Below are positions 35,333 through 44,266 of a DNA stretch of 64,000 nucleotides, piece after piece (position 1 is the stretch's first letter; every line of letters starts with the position of its first letter). This DNA is from Brevibacterium oceani (GTDB lineage Bacteria; Actinomycetota; Actinomycetes; Actinomycetales; Brevibacteriaceae): assembly GCF_013623835.1 (NCBI RefSeq), contig NZ_JABKDE010000001.1, forward strand, positions 62,001 through 126,000, in the 5' to 3' direction. The notes beneath the pieces were generated by a model, which was given only the letters and a program-made list of their open reading frames with translations, was not told the origin of the DNA and did no database searches. The position numbers were made by a program, and so were the translations under genes.

Positions 35333-36713
35333 TACGACGCCGCCGACGGTGGAACCCACACACCCTGTGCGGTCGACGCCGACAACGCTCGCCCCACAGT
35401 CGGCCGGTCGACGCGCCTATGTGCTCAAGATGTACCCGCGGTTCTCCGAGACCTTCATCGTCTCCGAGATCCTTGCCCGCGAGGCCGCCGGCGAAGACCT
35501 CGTGATCTTCTCCCTGCGGCCGAGTACCGACACCCGCTTCCACCCCGAACTCGCCCGCGTCCGCGCCGAGGTCATCCACATCGACCGCCCGTCGAGCGCT
35601 CGCAGCTATTGGCAGACCTTCACCGAGGCCGCAGCGGATCCGCACCTGACCACGTCCCTGCCGGGCCACCTCGGCGCATTGGCGGAACTCAGCCACGATG
35701 ACGCGATCCAAGCGCTCACCCTCGCCCGGCTGGCACTCGACCACGAAGTCACACACCTGCACGCGCATTTCGCCTCGGTGGCGACGACGGTGGCCAAGGC
35801 CGCCTCGGCGCTCACGGGCATCCCGTACTCGTTCACCACACACGCGAAGGACATCTTCCACGAGGACGTGGTGCTCACCGATCTGGCGCGCAAGACCGCC
35901 GACGCCGACCATGTGATCGCCATTAGCGACTTCAACCGGCGCTACCTCTCGCGGGTGCTCGGTCCCGAACTCGCCGACCGGGTCGTCGTCGTGCGCAACG
36001 GCCTCGAACTCGACCGCTTCCCCTACCGGCCCAAGCAGGGCGCGACGGGAGAGGCACCTTCGCTGTTGGCGGTCGGCCGCCTCGTCGAGAAGAAGGGATT
36101 CGCCCACCTGCTCGACGCCCTCGCCCTCCTCCGCGCGCAGGGGACCACCTGCCGGCTCGACCTCGTCGGCACCGGCCCACTCGAGGACGATCTGCGATCT
36201 CAGGCCCGCGCGCTCGGCCTCGACGATCTCGTCACCTTCCATGGGGCGCTCACCCAGGCCGAGGTCCGCGACATGCTCGCCGACCATGACCTCCTCGTCG
36301 CCCCGTTCGTCATCGGCTCCGACGGCAACGCCGATGGTCTGCCCACCGTGCTCCTCGAGGGCATGGCCACCGGCATCCCGGGCATCGCCGGGGCGGTCAC
36401 GGCCGTACCCGAGGTCATCGACCACGGCCGCACGGGGTGGCTCATCGATGGGTCTGATGAGCAGAACATCGCCTCCACCATCGCCGAGGTGGCCGCCGCC
36501 CTCCGCACGAATCCCGCGGCCATCCGCGCCGTCACCGACGCCGCCCGCGACCGAGTGAGCCGAATGCACGATTCGAGAGTTCAGGCCCGCGAACTCGCTC
36601 GCCTGGCCGATGCAGCGGCGAACGCCGTGGAGACCGGCCCATCCGACCCCGGCGCATCCGAGCCCGGTGCGCCGTCGACCGCACGTCAGACCGATCTGGA
36701 GTCAGTGTTATGA
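35322..36713 (+). CDS. Glycosyltransferase family 4 protein
   Basis: A 463-residue GT-B enzyme. The N-terminal domain contains MYPRFSETFIVSEILAREAAG, typical of colanic-acid or exopolysaccharide glycosyltransferases (WcaL-like), and HAHFASVATTVAKAAS. The C-terminal donor domain has LLAVGRLVEKKGFAHLLDAL, DLVGTGPLEDDL and the E-x7-E motif GLPTVLLEGMATGIP. The final 40 residues are Ala/Pro-rich. Overlaps both neighbours (11 bp before, ATGA after). Confidence 0.92.
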   Translation: MLSDTTPPTVEPTHPVRSTPTTLAPQSAGRRAYVLKMYPRFSETFIVSEILAREAAGEDLVIFSLRPSTDTRFHPELARVRAEVIHIDRPSSARSYWQTFTEAAADPHLTTSLPGHLGALAELSHDDAIQALTLARLALDHEVTHLHAHFASVATTVAKAASALTGIPYSFTTHAKDIFHEDVVLTDLARKTADADHVIAISDFNRRYLSRVLGPELADRVVVVRNGLELDRFPYRPKQGATGEAPSLLAVGRLVEKKGFAHLLDALALLRAQGTTCRLDLVGTGPLEDDLRSQARALGLDDLVTFHGALTQAEVRDMLADHDLLVAPFVIGSDGNADGLPTVLLEGMATGIPGIAGAVTAVPEVIDHGRTGWLIDGSDEQNIASTIAEVAAALRTNPAAIRAVTDAARDRVSRMHDSRVQARELARLADAAANAVETGPSDPGASEPGAPSTARQTDLESVL

Positions 36714-38038
36714 GAATCGCCTATGTCCTCCTCGATCCCGGCATCGGGGTCTTCGGCACAAAAGGTGCCAGCGTCCACGTCCAAGAGATCGTGCGCACAT
36801 TCCGAGCCCTCGGCCACGAAGTCAGCATGTTCTGCACCCGCACCGACGACGACATCCCCGCCGATCTCGCCGACCTCGACGTCACCCGGCTCGAGGTGCC
36901 GCGCGGACTCGACCGCTCGCAGCGGGAGATCGCGCTGCTGCGGCTGTCCGATATGCTCGCCGACCTCGTCACCGAGACCACGGCCGCCTCAGGGCAGGGT
37001 TTCGACCTCGTCTACGAACGCTATTCGCTGTTCTCCACCGCGGGCGCCCGCATCAGCGAACGCCTCGGGGTTCCTCTCATCATGGAGGTCAATGCCCCTC
37101 TGCTCGACGAACAGCGGACCCACCGCGGACTCGTCCACGCCGAGCATGCCGCCCGTGCCACTGCAGTCAGCTTCGCTGGCGCCGATCGCATCGTATGTGT
37201 GAGCGAACTCGTCGCCGACTGGGTCCGCGCGGACTATCCGGGCCTCGACGATGTCAGCGTCGTCCCCAACGGGGTGAACACGGATCGGATCACCCCACGA
37301 GGCGGTGAGGGCTGCCTCGGCGACGTTATACTCGGTCACGGCCGCCTCGGCGACGTCATACTCGGTCACGGCCGCCTCGGCGATGGGGGCCCAGGTGCGC
37401 TTGTTCCCAGCGGGCAGCGACCGGTCCGGATCGGTTTCGTCGGCACGCTCAAACCCTGGCACGGCACGGATCGGCTCATCACCGCCTGCGCCGAGCTGAC
37501 CGGGGACTTCCGTCTCGACATCGTCGGTCACGGTCCCGAAGCCGAAGCGCTCGAGGCCCAGGTGCGTGGACTCGATCTGACCGGCCGGGTGCACTTCCAC
37601 GGGGCGCTCGCCCCTGAGGCTGTGCCCGATGCGTTACGCGAATTCGACATCGCGGTCGCCCCGTATCCGGCCGGGGAGAACTACTTCTCCCCGCTCAAGA
37701 TCTACGAATATCTGGCAGCAGGACTGCCCGTCGTCGCATCGAGAGTCGGATCGATTCCCACTGTGCTTGCCGATTCCGGGGCCGGGATCCTCACCGACCC
37801 GACCGACACCGATGACCTCACCAGCGCCTTGCAGCGGCTCATCGACGATGTCGATCTGCGAACCGAGATGGGTGCGCGCGCCCGGGCCGAAGCACTGGCC
37901 CGCCATTCCTGGACACGGCGATGTCGGGAGATCCTCGCGCCTGTGACCGGGCCCGCCCTCGCAGAAACCGACGCCGACGCCGCCCACACCGGACCGTCCG
38001 TGACGGTACGGCGCCCCGCCTCGGCGGTGAGAGTATGA
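36710..38038 (+). CDS. Glycosyltransferase family 4 protein with decapeptide-repeat linker
   Basis: A 442-residue GT-B enzyme. N-terminal: GVFGTKGASVHVQEIVRTFRALGHEVSMF and VYERYSLFSTAGARISERLGVPLIMEVNAPL. C-terminal: IGFVGTLKPWHGTDRLI, DIVGHGPEAEALE, and YFSPLKIYEYLAAGLPVVAS (E-x7-E-like). Between the domains, residues about 201-225 are two and a half copies of a 10-residue repeat (GDVILGHGRL type) encoded by a 30-bp tandem repeat. The insertion keeps the frame and sits in the flexible linker, so the enzyme is probably functional. ATGA overlap with the next gene. Confidence 0.9.
   Translation: MRIAYVLLDPGIGVFGTKGASVHVQEIVRTFRALGHEVSMFCTRTDDDIPADLADLDVTRLEVPRGLDRSQREIALLRLSDMLADLVTETTAASGQGFDLVYERYSLFSTAGARISERLGVPLIMEVNAPLLDEQRTHRGLVHAEHAARATAVSFAGADRIVCVSELVADWVRADYPGLDDVSVVPNGVNTDRITPRGGEGCLGDVILGHGRLGDVILGHGRLGDGGPGALVPSGQRPVRIGFVGTLKPWHGTDRLITACAELTGDFRLDIVGHGPEAEALEAQVRGLDLTGRVHFHGALAPEAVPDALREFDIAVAPYPAGENYFSPLKIYEYLAAGLPVVASRVGSIPTVLADSGAGILTDPTDTDDLTSALQRLIDDVDLRTEMGARARAEALARHSWTRRCREILAPVTGPALAETDADAAHTGPSVTVRRPASAVRV
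37311..37383 (+). repeat. 30-bp in-frame tandem repeat inside a glycosyltransferase gene
   Basis: Copies at 37311-37340 and 37341-37370, with a third partial copy to 37383. The first two differ at two positions. Each unit begins with GCYGCCTCGGCGA, so the second and third carry the window-wide CGCCTCGGCG 10-mer. It encodes decapeptides in the interdomain linker. Confidence 0.9.
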
Positions 38039-39867
38039 GCGCGAAGAAGATCTCCGCTTCCGCGCTGCGGCGGACCCTGCGGATCATCACCCCGCACCTG
38101 CCCGGGCACACGTGGCTGATCGTCGGCGGCATGCTTGCACTGTTGGCGGATGTCGTCTTCCGCATCCTCGAACCCTGGCCGATCAAGCTCGCCGTCGACG
38201 CCGTCACCGCGGCCATCGGCGCACAGATCGCCCCGACGTTCGGTCTCGACGCGGGTGTGGGCACGACGCTCGCCGTCGTGGCGATCGGCCTGGCTGTCAT
38301 CGTCGGCGGACGAGCCGCAGCGAACTACGCATCGACGATCTCCTTCGCCCTCGTCGGCGCCCGCGTGGCCACCCAGCTGCGCTCACGCGTGTTCGACCAC
38401 GTCCAGTCCCTGTCGCTGCGGTACCACTCGAAAGCGTCGATCGGGGACACCTCGCAGCGACTCGTCGGCGACATCGGACGCCTGCAGGAAGTCGCCGTGA
38501 CCGCGGGCCTGCCGCTGGTCGGCAACGTCGTCACCCTTGCGGTGCTGCTGGTCGTCATGGTCATCCTCGATCCCGTGCTCAGCGCGATCGTGCTCGTCAC
38601 CGCCGCCGTCTACGGGCTGCTGTCGAAGGTCACGACTCCGAAGATCACGCGCGCCTCCCGGTCGACCCGTAAGGGCGAGGGCCGACTCGTCGGATCCGCC
38701 GCCGAGGCGCTCGGCGCCATCCGCGTCGTCCAGGCCTACGGACTCGAGAAGACCGTGGCCCGGGACTTCGCCGAGGGCAACGAACGCGCGCTGAAAGCAG
38801 GAGTCCGGGCGCGCCGCCTGGCCGCCGGACTCGAACGCTCCACCGATGTCCTCGTCGGCATCTCGCAGGCACTCGTGCTCGCCTTCGGAGGATGGCAGGT
38901 GCTGCGCGGAGCGATGTCCCCGGGCGACCTCGTCCTCTTCCTCCTCTACCTCAAGATCGCGATGAAGCCGCTGCGGGACATGGCCAAGTACACCGGCCGC
39001 ATCGCCCGCGCGGCCGCCTCGGGGGAGCGGATCGCCGACCTCCTCGACGAACCCGTCGAGATCGCCGACGCCCCGGGAGCCGTGACCATGGGCCCGGTCT
39101 CCGGAGACGTCGTCTTCACCGGGATCACCTCGAAAGATGGTCACGGCAGGCCCCTGTTCGACGATCTGGATCTGCTCATCCCCGCCGGACAGAAGATCGG
39201 CATCCTCGGGGCATCCGGGGCGGGCAAATCGACCCTGGTCAGCTGCCTGCTGAGACTGAGCCAGCCGGATGCCGGATCGATCTACCTCGACGGCTACGAC
39301 ACCCGCAACGTCACCCGGGCCTCCCTGCGCCAGAACGTGTCCGTCCTCCTCCAGGAATCCGTGCTCTTCGCCGCCAGCGTGCGGGAGAACATCCGCTACG
39401 GCCGGCTCGACACCACCGACGCCGAGGTGGTCGCCGCCGCCCGCGCCGCCCGCGCCGACGAGTTCATCCGGGCCCTTCCCGACGGCTACGACACCGAACT
39501 CGGCAACCGCGGGGACACTCTCTCGGGCGGGCAGCGGCAGCGCCTGGCCATCGCCCGGGCCCTGGTCCGCGACGCCCCGGTCGTCGTCTTCGACGAAGCC
39601 ACGACGGGGCTCGACCCGGAGACCCGCGCCGAGGTGGCCGACTCCGTCTCCGCGCTCACACAGGGACGTACGAGCATCGTCATCAGCCACGACGTGGCGA
39701 TGATCCGCGGGCTCGAGCGCGTCGTATGGCTCGAGGGCGGACGGATCGTCGAGGACGGGGCACCGAACGCTCTTGCCGCAGACGCGAACACGCGGTTCGC
39801 CCGGTGGATCCGCTCGCAGGCCGAGGACTCAGAGAGCCTGGCCGTGCAGATGGGAGCCTCCTCATGA
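38035..39867 (+). CDS. ABC exporter, fused permease and ATPase
   Basis: A 610-residue half-transporter of the MsbA/lipid and drug exporter type. Six membrane helices span about residues 15-320, with YHSKASIGDTSQRLVGDIGRLQE as the coupling region. The ATPase shows Walker A GASGAGKST (about 392), Q-loop VLLQESVLFAASVRENI, signature LSGGQRQRLAIARAL (about 496) and Walker B VVVFDEATTGLD (about 517), then the H-loop VISHDVAM. Probably works as a homodimer and exports the product of the adjacent glycosyltransferases. ATGA overlaps at both ends. Confidence 0.94.
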   Translation: MSAKKISASALRRTLRIITPHLPGHTWLIVGGMLALLADVVFRILEPWPIKLAVDAVTAAIGAQIAPTFGLDAGVGTTLAVVAIGLAVIVGGRAAANYASTISFALVGARVATQLRSRVFDHVQSLSLRYHSKASIGDTSQRLVGDIGRLQEVAVTAGLPLVGNVVTLAVLLVVMVILDPVLSAIVLVTAAVYGLLSKVTTPKITRASRSTRKGEGRLVGSAAEALGAIRVVQAYGLEKTVARDFAEGNERALKAGVRARRLAAGLERSTDVLVGISQALVLAFGGWQVLRGAMSPGDLVLFLLYLKIAMKPLRDMAKYTGRIARAAASGERIADLLDEPVEIADAPGAVTMGPVSGDVVFTGITSKDGHGRPLFDDLDLLIPAGQKIGILGASGAGKSTLVSCLLRLSQPDAGSIYLDGYDTRNVTRASLRQNVSVLLQESVLFAASVRENIRYGRLDTTDAEVVAAARAARADEFIRALPDGYDTELGNRGDTLSGGQRQRLAIARALVRDAPVVVFDEATTGLDPETRAEVADSVSALTQGRTSIVISHDVAMIRGLERVVWLEGGRIVEDGAPNALAADANTRFARWIRSQAEDSESLAVQMGASS

Positions 39868-41135
39868 CCATGCTGAACGTCGACCAGGTGGACACGGACT
39901 TCGCGAATCTGCCCTCTATCGGACAGCTGCGCTCGGCGGCCGTGCTGTCCCGGCACCTGCGTTTCCCGGTCCGGCCGCGTCGCATCAGGATCAAGCAGGG
40001 GCGCAGCGCCATCGTCGCGTGGCAGCGGGAGGACGCCGGCCGCCTCGGCGCGCTTGACGATTGGGGCTTCACCGCGGTGATGACGAGTCCGGACAAGCTC
40101 GCCAACGCGCAGCGGCGGGCGGCCCGGCACGGTCAGGAGCTGACCGTCCACGAGGCCGCCGATCCGCAGGCGGCGGGTGCGACCGGTGCCGTGCTGATCA
40201 GCGGCGGAGTGCTCGCCGACCCCCGGATCGGGAAACACATCGCGCGGACGCTCGACCACCTCGGCGGGGATATCGAGATCATCGGCTACAACCCCGCACG
40301 ACGGCTGCTGCTCAAGCACACCCCGGTCGACGGGTCGCCGGAATTCGTGCGCATCGGAGCCGGATCCCAACGTCACCTCGCCGAGGCGGCCGAACGGTGG
40401 CAGCGGGCACAGCTGCCGAGCCTGCCGGTCGAGTTCATCGGTCGGCGTCACACCGCGACCCGGTCACCGTGGTGGGGGACCGGTGACCTGCACGAGCATC
40501 CGGACCCGAGCGTGGCCGAGGAGGTCGGCGTGATCGTCGCCGAACTGCACCGGGAACTGCCGGAGCCGTCGAGCGAGCGGGCGGTCGATGACCCGATCGA
40601 CCAGGCGGAGGCCGCCGCGTCAGCACTCGCCCGACTGCTGCCGGAACGCGCAGCAGACCTCGACGAACTCCGCGCCGAACTGCGTTCGCGTCTGCAGGGA
40701 CGGGCCGCTGCCGGTGGACCACGCGAAATCCACGGTGACCTCAGTCCCGACCAGGTGCTCCTCGGTCATTCCGAGTGCCGGATCATCGACCTCGACCGAT
40801 CCGCGATCGGGCCGATGGGAATGGATCTGGGCCGGTGGGCCGCCGCGTGCCGACGTCATCCCGAACTGCACGACCTCGAACAGCCCTTCCTCGACGGGCA
40901 CCGTGCGGCCGGCGGTGCCGGTGGCTCGGACGTCGACCTTGGCGCGTGGACGGCCTGGGCACTGCTCGTGGCCGGGCTTGAACCGTGGCGCAGCTGCTCC
41001 GAGACCTGGAAGGACGAGACGCTGCGGATCATCGACGCGGCACGAGGTGTCGTGCGGGACGGAGCGGTCGGCGACACCGCACACGCCATAGCCGCAGATG
41101 CCACAGCCGCGCACGCACGAGGAGAATCAACGTGA
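39864..41135 (+). CDS. APH-fold phosphotransferase-like protein (first of two)
   Basis: A 423-residue protein with an APH/choline-kinase catalytic core: IHGDLSPDQVLL (catalytic Asp near residue 292) and the metal-binding IIDLDRSAIGPMGMDLGRW. The N-terminal 180 residues include a second lobe (IEIIGYNPARRLLLKHTP) resembling the kinase N-lobe. Motifs are intact, so it probably phosphorylates a sugar, amino alcohol or glycoside. It is embedded by overlaps between the ABC exporter and a second APH-like gene. An aminoglycoside resistance role cannot be claimed. Confidence 0.85.
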   Translation: MTMLNVDQVDTDFANLPSIGQLRSAAVLSRHLRFPVRPRRIRIKQGRSAIVAWQREDAGRLGALDDWGFTAVMTSPDKLANAQRRAARHGQELTVHEAADPQAAGATGAVLISGGVLADPRIGKHIARTLDHLGGDIEIIGYNPARRLLLKHTPVDGSPEFVRIGAGSQRHLAEAAERWQRAQLPSLPVEFIGRRHTATRSPWWGTGDLHEHPDPSVAEEVGVIVAELHRELPEPSSERAVDDPIDQAEAAASALARLLPERAADLDELRAELRSRLQGRAAAGGPREIHGDLSPDQVLLGHSECRIIDLDRSAIGPMGMDLGRWAAACRRHPELHDLEQPFLDGHRAAGGAGGSDVDLGAWTAWALLVAGLEPWRSCSETWKDETLRIIDAARGVVRDGAVGDTAHAIAADATAAHARGEST

Positions 41136-42274
41136 GCATGAACATCGACCAGGAGACCGCGCTGAGCATCCCCGATGTGATGACCATCGACGGGACGCAG
41201 TGGCCGGTCCGTCGAGCATGGCCCGCCGGCCGCGGGCGCATCGCGTGGGAAGCAGCGCACGCCGACTTCGGGATCCGGGCAGGCTACCTCGACGATTCGG
41301 GGCCGAAACTCCTTGAGCCGGACAGGGATCCGAAGCTGCCGGGCCTCGCCGGGCTGCTCGACGAGGGTGGCCGACTGGTCTCGCACAGACCGGGCAGGCG
41401 TGCCGTCGTCCGACTGCTCGACGGCAGCTTCGCGAAATGCGTCCGCGAGGGCCGAGCCGACGATGTCCTCACCGGGCAGAAGAGGGCGGAAGGATTCGCC
41501 CGCGGGTTCATCCTCCCGCAGGTGTTGCGGTCGGATACTTCGACGGTGGTGCTCGGTGTGGTGCCCGGGGTCGAACTCCACGACCCTCACGCGCTCGGCG
41601 CGGACTGGGCGTGGGCCTGGGCGGAAGTGCTCGGTGCGTGGGCGAAGGCGGGGGACAGCGTTCCCGGACCCGGCCCCGCGCCGCAATCGACGTTGCCGAT
41701 CCACGATGCCGCCGCCGAAGTCGAGGTTGTGACGACATGGCGCGATCGCGCACGACCCGTGCTCGCGGACAGGGCTCTTCGGGGCACTGCCTGGTCCCTA
41801 CCGGACGCCAGCGGAACCAGCCGGGGCGAGCCGCCGGTCGAACTGGGCGAGCTCGACGAACTCATCGACGAAGTCTCGGCCGAACTCATCGGTGGGGCCG
41901 CCTCGGCGAGGGAAGAACCGTTCGGCCTCATCCATCGGGACCTGCACGATAAACAGATCATGTGGGATCCGGTCGCCGGACCGGGGCTGCTCGACGTCGA
42001 CACGGCCTGCCGGGGCGAACGTGCGCTCGACCTCGGCAACCTCCGAGCGCACGCCCGGTGGCGCACCGAGCAGAATCTGTGGACTCCTGCTCAGGCGGCA
42101 GTGGTCATCGACGAAATCGCGCATACCGCCTCGGCGGTGGGAATCGGCCCGGACCGGGTGAGCGTGTACGAACGAGCCACGCTCATCCGACTCGCGTGCG
42201 TCTACGCCTTCCGTCCGGCGTGGCGGAACCGGACCGGGTGGCTGCTCGACACGGCCAGGTCGTTGCGAGGCTGA
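41132..42274 (+). CDS. APH-fold phosphotransferase-like protein (second of two)
   Basis: A 380-residue relative of the APH/choline kinase fold. Catalytic loop LIHRDLHDKQIMW and metal site LLDVDTACRGERALDLGNLRAH are intact. An N-lobe stretch RRAVVRLLDGSFAKCVREG may hold the ATP-binding Lys. The start is GTG 41132, 8 nt after AGGAG, overlapping the previous stop as GTGA; ATG 41138 is too far from the ribosome site. Last gene of the operon. Two non-identical kinases in series suggest two phosphorylation sites or substrates. Confidence 0.85.
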   Translation: MSMNIDQETALSIPDVMTIDGTQWPVRRAWPAGRGRIAWEAAHADFGIRAGYLDDSGPKLLEPDRDPKLPGLAGLLDEGGRLVSHRPGRRAVVRLLDGSFAKCVREGRADDVLTGQKRAEGFARGFILPQVLRSDTSTVVLGVVPGVELHDPHALGADWAWAWAEVLGAWAKAGDSVPGPGPAPQSTLPIHDAAAEVEVVTTWRDRARPVLADRALRGTAWSLPDASGTSRGEPPVELGELDELIDEVSAELIGGAASAREEPFGLIHRDLHDKQIMWDPVAGPGLLDVDTACRGERALDLGNLRAHARWRTEQNLWTPAQAAVVIDEIAHTASAVGIGPDRVSVYERATLIRLACVYAFRPAWRNRTGWLLDTARSLRG

Positions 42275-42323
42275 CGGGATCGATTCGGTTGACCGGTTCG
42301 ATTCGGCTGGCGGGGCTGGTTGA

Positions 42324-42405
42324 CCTCACTCGGCGGTGCTGACGGAGTCCGCCGGCCTCACTCTGCGGTGCTGACGGAGTCCGCCGGCCTCACTCTGCGG
42401 TGCTG
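42324..42405. repeat. 32-bp tandem repeat covering the aldo-keto reductase stop
   Basis: Units at 42324-42355 and 42356-42387, with a partial third at 42388-42405. The last copy contains the stop and final codons of the leftward reductase gene, so the 3' end of that gene appears duplicated downstream. One base differs between units. Confidence 0.85.
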
Positions 42406-43430
42406 CGGCGGGCGTCTCCCCAGATGTCGACGCCGGAGTCGACGGCGAACTCGTCGATGGTCCGCAGCTCGTCGTCGCTGAACTCAGCCGAGTCCAGCGC
42501 CGCGACATTGTGTTCGAGCTGCTCGACGCGGCTGGCCCCGATGACCAGGGAGGACACACGGCCGTCGCGCAGCGCCCAAGCCAGCGCCATCTGCGCCAGA
42601 GATTGTCCGCGGGCGGAGGCGATGTCGTTCAGCCCCCGAATGCGGTCGAGGTTGTCCTCGGAGAGGAATCCGTCCTTGAACGAGGGCGTGGCCTTGCCGG
42701 CGCGTGAGTCCTCGGGCACTCCGCCGAGGTACTTGTCGGTGAGCAGTCCCTGCGCGAGCGGGGAGAAGCAGATGACACCCAGGCCCTCGTCGCTCGTCGT
42801 GTCGAGGAGTCCGTCATCCTCGATCCACCGGTTGACCATCGAATAGGACGGCTGGTGGATGAGCAGCGGAGTGCCGAGATCGCGTGCGATCTGGGAAGCA
42901 CGGGCGGTGTCCGCGGCAGAGTAGGACGAGATGCCCGCATAGAGGGCACGACCCGACCGGACTGCGGCATCAAGGGCGCCGATGGTCTCCTCAAGGGGAG
43001 TCGTCGCATCGGGGCGGTGGGAGTAGAAGATGTCGACGTAGTCGAGGCCGAGCCGGCGCAGCGACGCGTCGAGACTGGCCAGCAGGTACTTACGGCTGCC
43101 GCCGGGACCGCCGTAGGGACCGGGGTGCATGACCCAGCCGGCCTTCGTCGAGATGATGAGCTCATCGCGGTAGGGTGCGAGGTCCTCGCGCAGCAGGCGA
43201 CCGAAGTTCGTCTCCGCCGATCCCGGGGGAGGGCCGTAGTTGTTCGCCAGGTCGAAGTGGGTGATGCCGAGGTCGAAGGCTCTGCGGACGATGTCGCGCT
43301 GGTTCTGGAACGCGACGTCATCGCCGAAGTTGTGCCACAGCCCCAGCGACAGGGCGGGCAGGACGAGCCCGGAGCGGCCGACCGGGCGGTAGGTCATCGA
43401 GTCGTAGCGGTTCTCCGCGGCCTGGTACAC
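42390..43430 (-). CDS. Aldo/keto reductase, YghZ/KvB-like
   Basis: A 346-residue NADPH-dependent reductase with a TIM-barrel fold. Catalytic tetrad elements: Asp and Tyr in HFDLANNYGPPPGSAE, Lys in IISTKAGW, and His in DIFYSHRPD. The GPGGSRKYLLASLDASLRRL segment and C-terminal IGASRVEQLEHNV (cofactor site) match the L-glyceraldehyde-3-phosphate reductase (YghZ) group. The GTG at 43430 follows AGGAGA. Probably detoxifies aldehydes or methylglyoxal. Confidence 0.92.
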   Translation of the reverse strand: MYQAAENRYDSMTYRPVGRSGLVLPALSLGLWHNFGDDVAFQNQRDIVRRAFDLGITHFDLANNYGPPPGSAETNFGRLLREDLAPYRDELIISTKAGWVMHPGPYGGPGGSRKYLLASLDASLRRLGLDYVDIFYSHRPDATTPLEETIGALDAAVRSGRALYAGISSYSAADTARASQIARDLGTPLLIHQPSYSMVNRWIEDDGLLDTTSDEGLGVICFSPLAQGLLTDKYLGGVPEDSRAGKATPSFKDGFLSEDNLDRIRGLNDIASARGQSLAQMALAWALRDGRVSSLVIGASRVEQLEHNVAALDSAEFSDDELRTIDEFAVDSGVDIWGDARRSTAE

Positions 43431-43486
43431 GCATTCTCCTGAACTGAGTGGAAGAGGTCGTGTCCCAGCTTACGGGCGCACGTCAG

Positions 43487-44149
43487 CTACTGGCGAGCGG
43501 CCAGGGTGCACACGCACGCGCGGTTGCCGTCGGCATCGGCGAGCACGGTGAACGAGGGCGCCTCCTCCTCGTCGACGATCGTGCCTCCGGCATCGACCGC
43601 TGCCTTGATCCGATCCGCAGCGACGGCGGCCGGCACGGACACGTCGACGTGCAGGCGCTGATGCGGCACCTCGTGCTCTTCGCAATCCTGGAACCACAGC
43701 AGCGGGACCTGCCCCGACGGGTCGACGACATCGGGACCGGAGACGTTGCTCTGATCGCCGGTGAGCAGTGCGGCCCAGAACGGAGCGATCGCATCCTGGT
43801 GCGCAGTGTCGAGTCCGAGCTCGAGAACGACGGGAGCATCGGGATCCGCGCTCACCCCCGCCGAGGCAGCCGCCTCGCTGATCCGTCCCGCGAGGTCGAG
43901 ATCGCGTTCGGTCACCGCCCCGGTGTCGTGGCTGGTCAGGCGGATGTCGACGTGGGGGAAAGTGAGCGTGACATCGGGATGGTGGCCGGCCGCCTCGGCG
44001 AGGGATCCGATCTCAGCCACGAGATCGAGCCCGGTGGCGAAGTCCCCGGTGAGGAATCGGGACTTGATGCAGTCCGGAAGGCCCTGCCAGTCGCCGAGTC
44101 CCTGGCAATCGAGTGCGTCGAGCAGCTTCTGTCCGGTATATGCAGTCAT
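43487..44149 (-). CDS. Pterin-4a-carbinolamine dehydratase fused to a VOC domain
   Basis: A 220-residue two-domain protein. Residues 1 to about 95 are a PCD/DCoH domain with the active-site pattern GHHPDVTLTFPHVDIRLTSHDTGAVTERD (two adjacent His and a later His, as required for carbinolamine dehydration). Residues about 105-220 are a VOC/glyoxalase-like domain (FWAALLTGD...LLWFQDCEEHEVPHQRLHVDVSV). The fusion is known in actinobacteria but its substrate is not established. ATG start. Apparently monocistronic. Confidence 0.85.
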   Translation of the reverse strand: MTAYTGQKLLDALDCQGLGDWQGLPDCIKSRFLTGDFATGLDLVAEIGSLAEAAGHHPDVTLTFPHVDIRLTSHDTGAVTERDLDLAGRISEAAASAGVSADPDAPVVLELGLDTAHQDAIAPFWAALLTGDQSNVSGPDVVDPSGQVPLLWFQDCEEHEVPHQRLHVDVSVPAAVAADRIKAAVDAGGTIVDEEEAPSFTVLADADGNRACVCTLAARQ

Positions 44150-44266
44150 GGACCCATGCTAGGGACTCAAGTGTCCGGCGTGAACCCCTCCCGCCCTCTG
44201 CGGTGAACCCCTCTGCGGTGCAACCCTCTGCCCGACTCGGGCGGCAGGGGGCGTAACGTTGCCACA

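Noticed and set aside
39864..42274. Two APH-like genes considered as aminoglycoside resistance
   Set aside because: The APH fold covers many sugar, choline and amino-acid kinases; operon context points to biosynthesis, not resistance.
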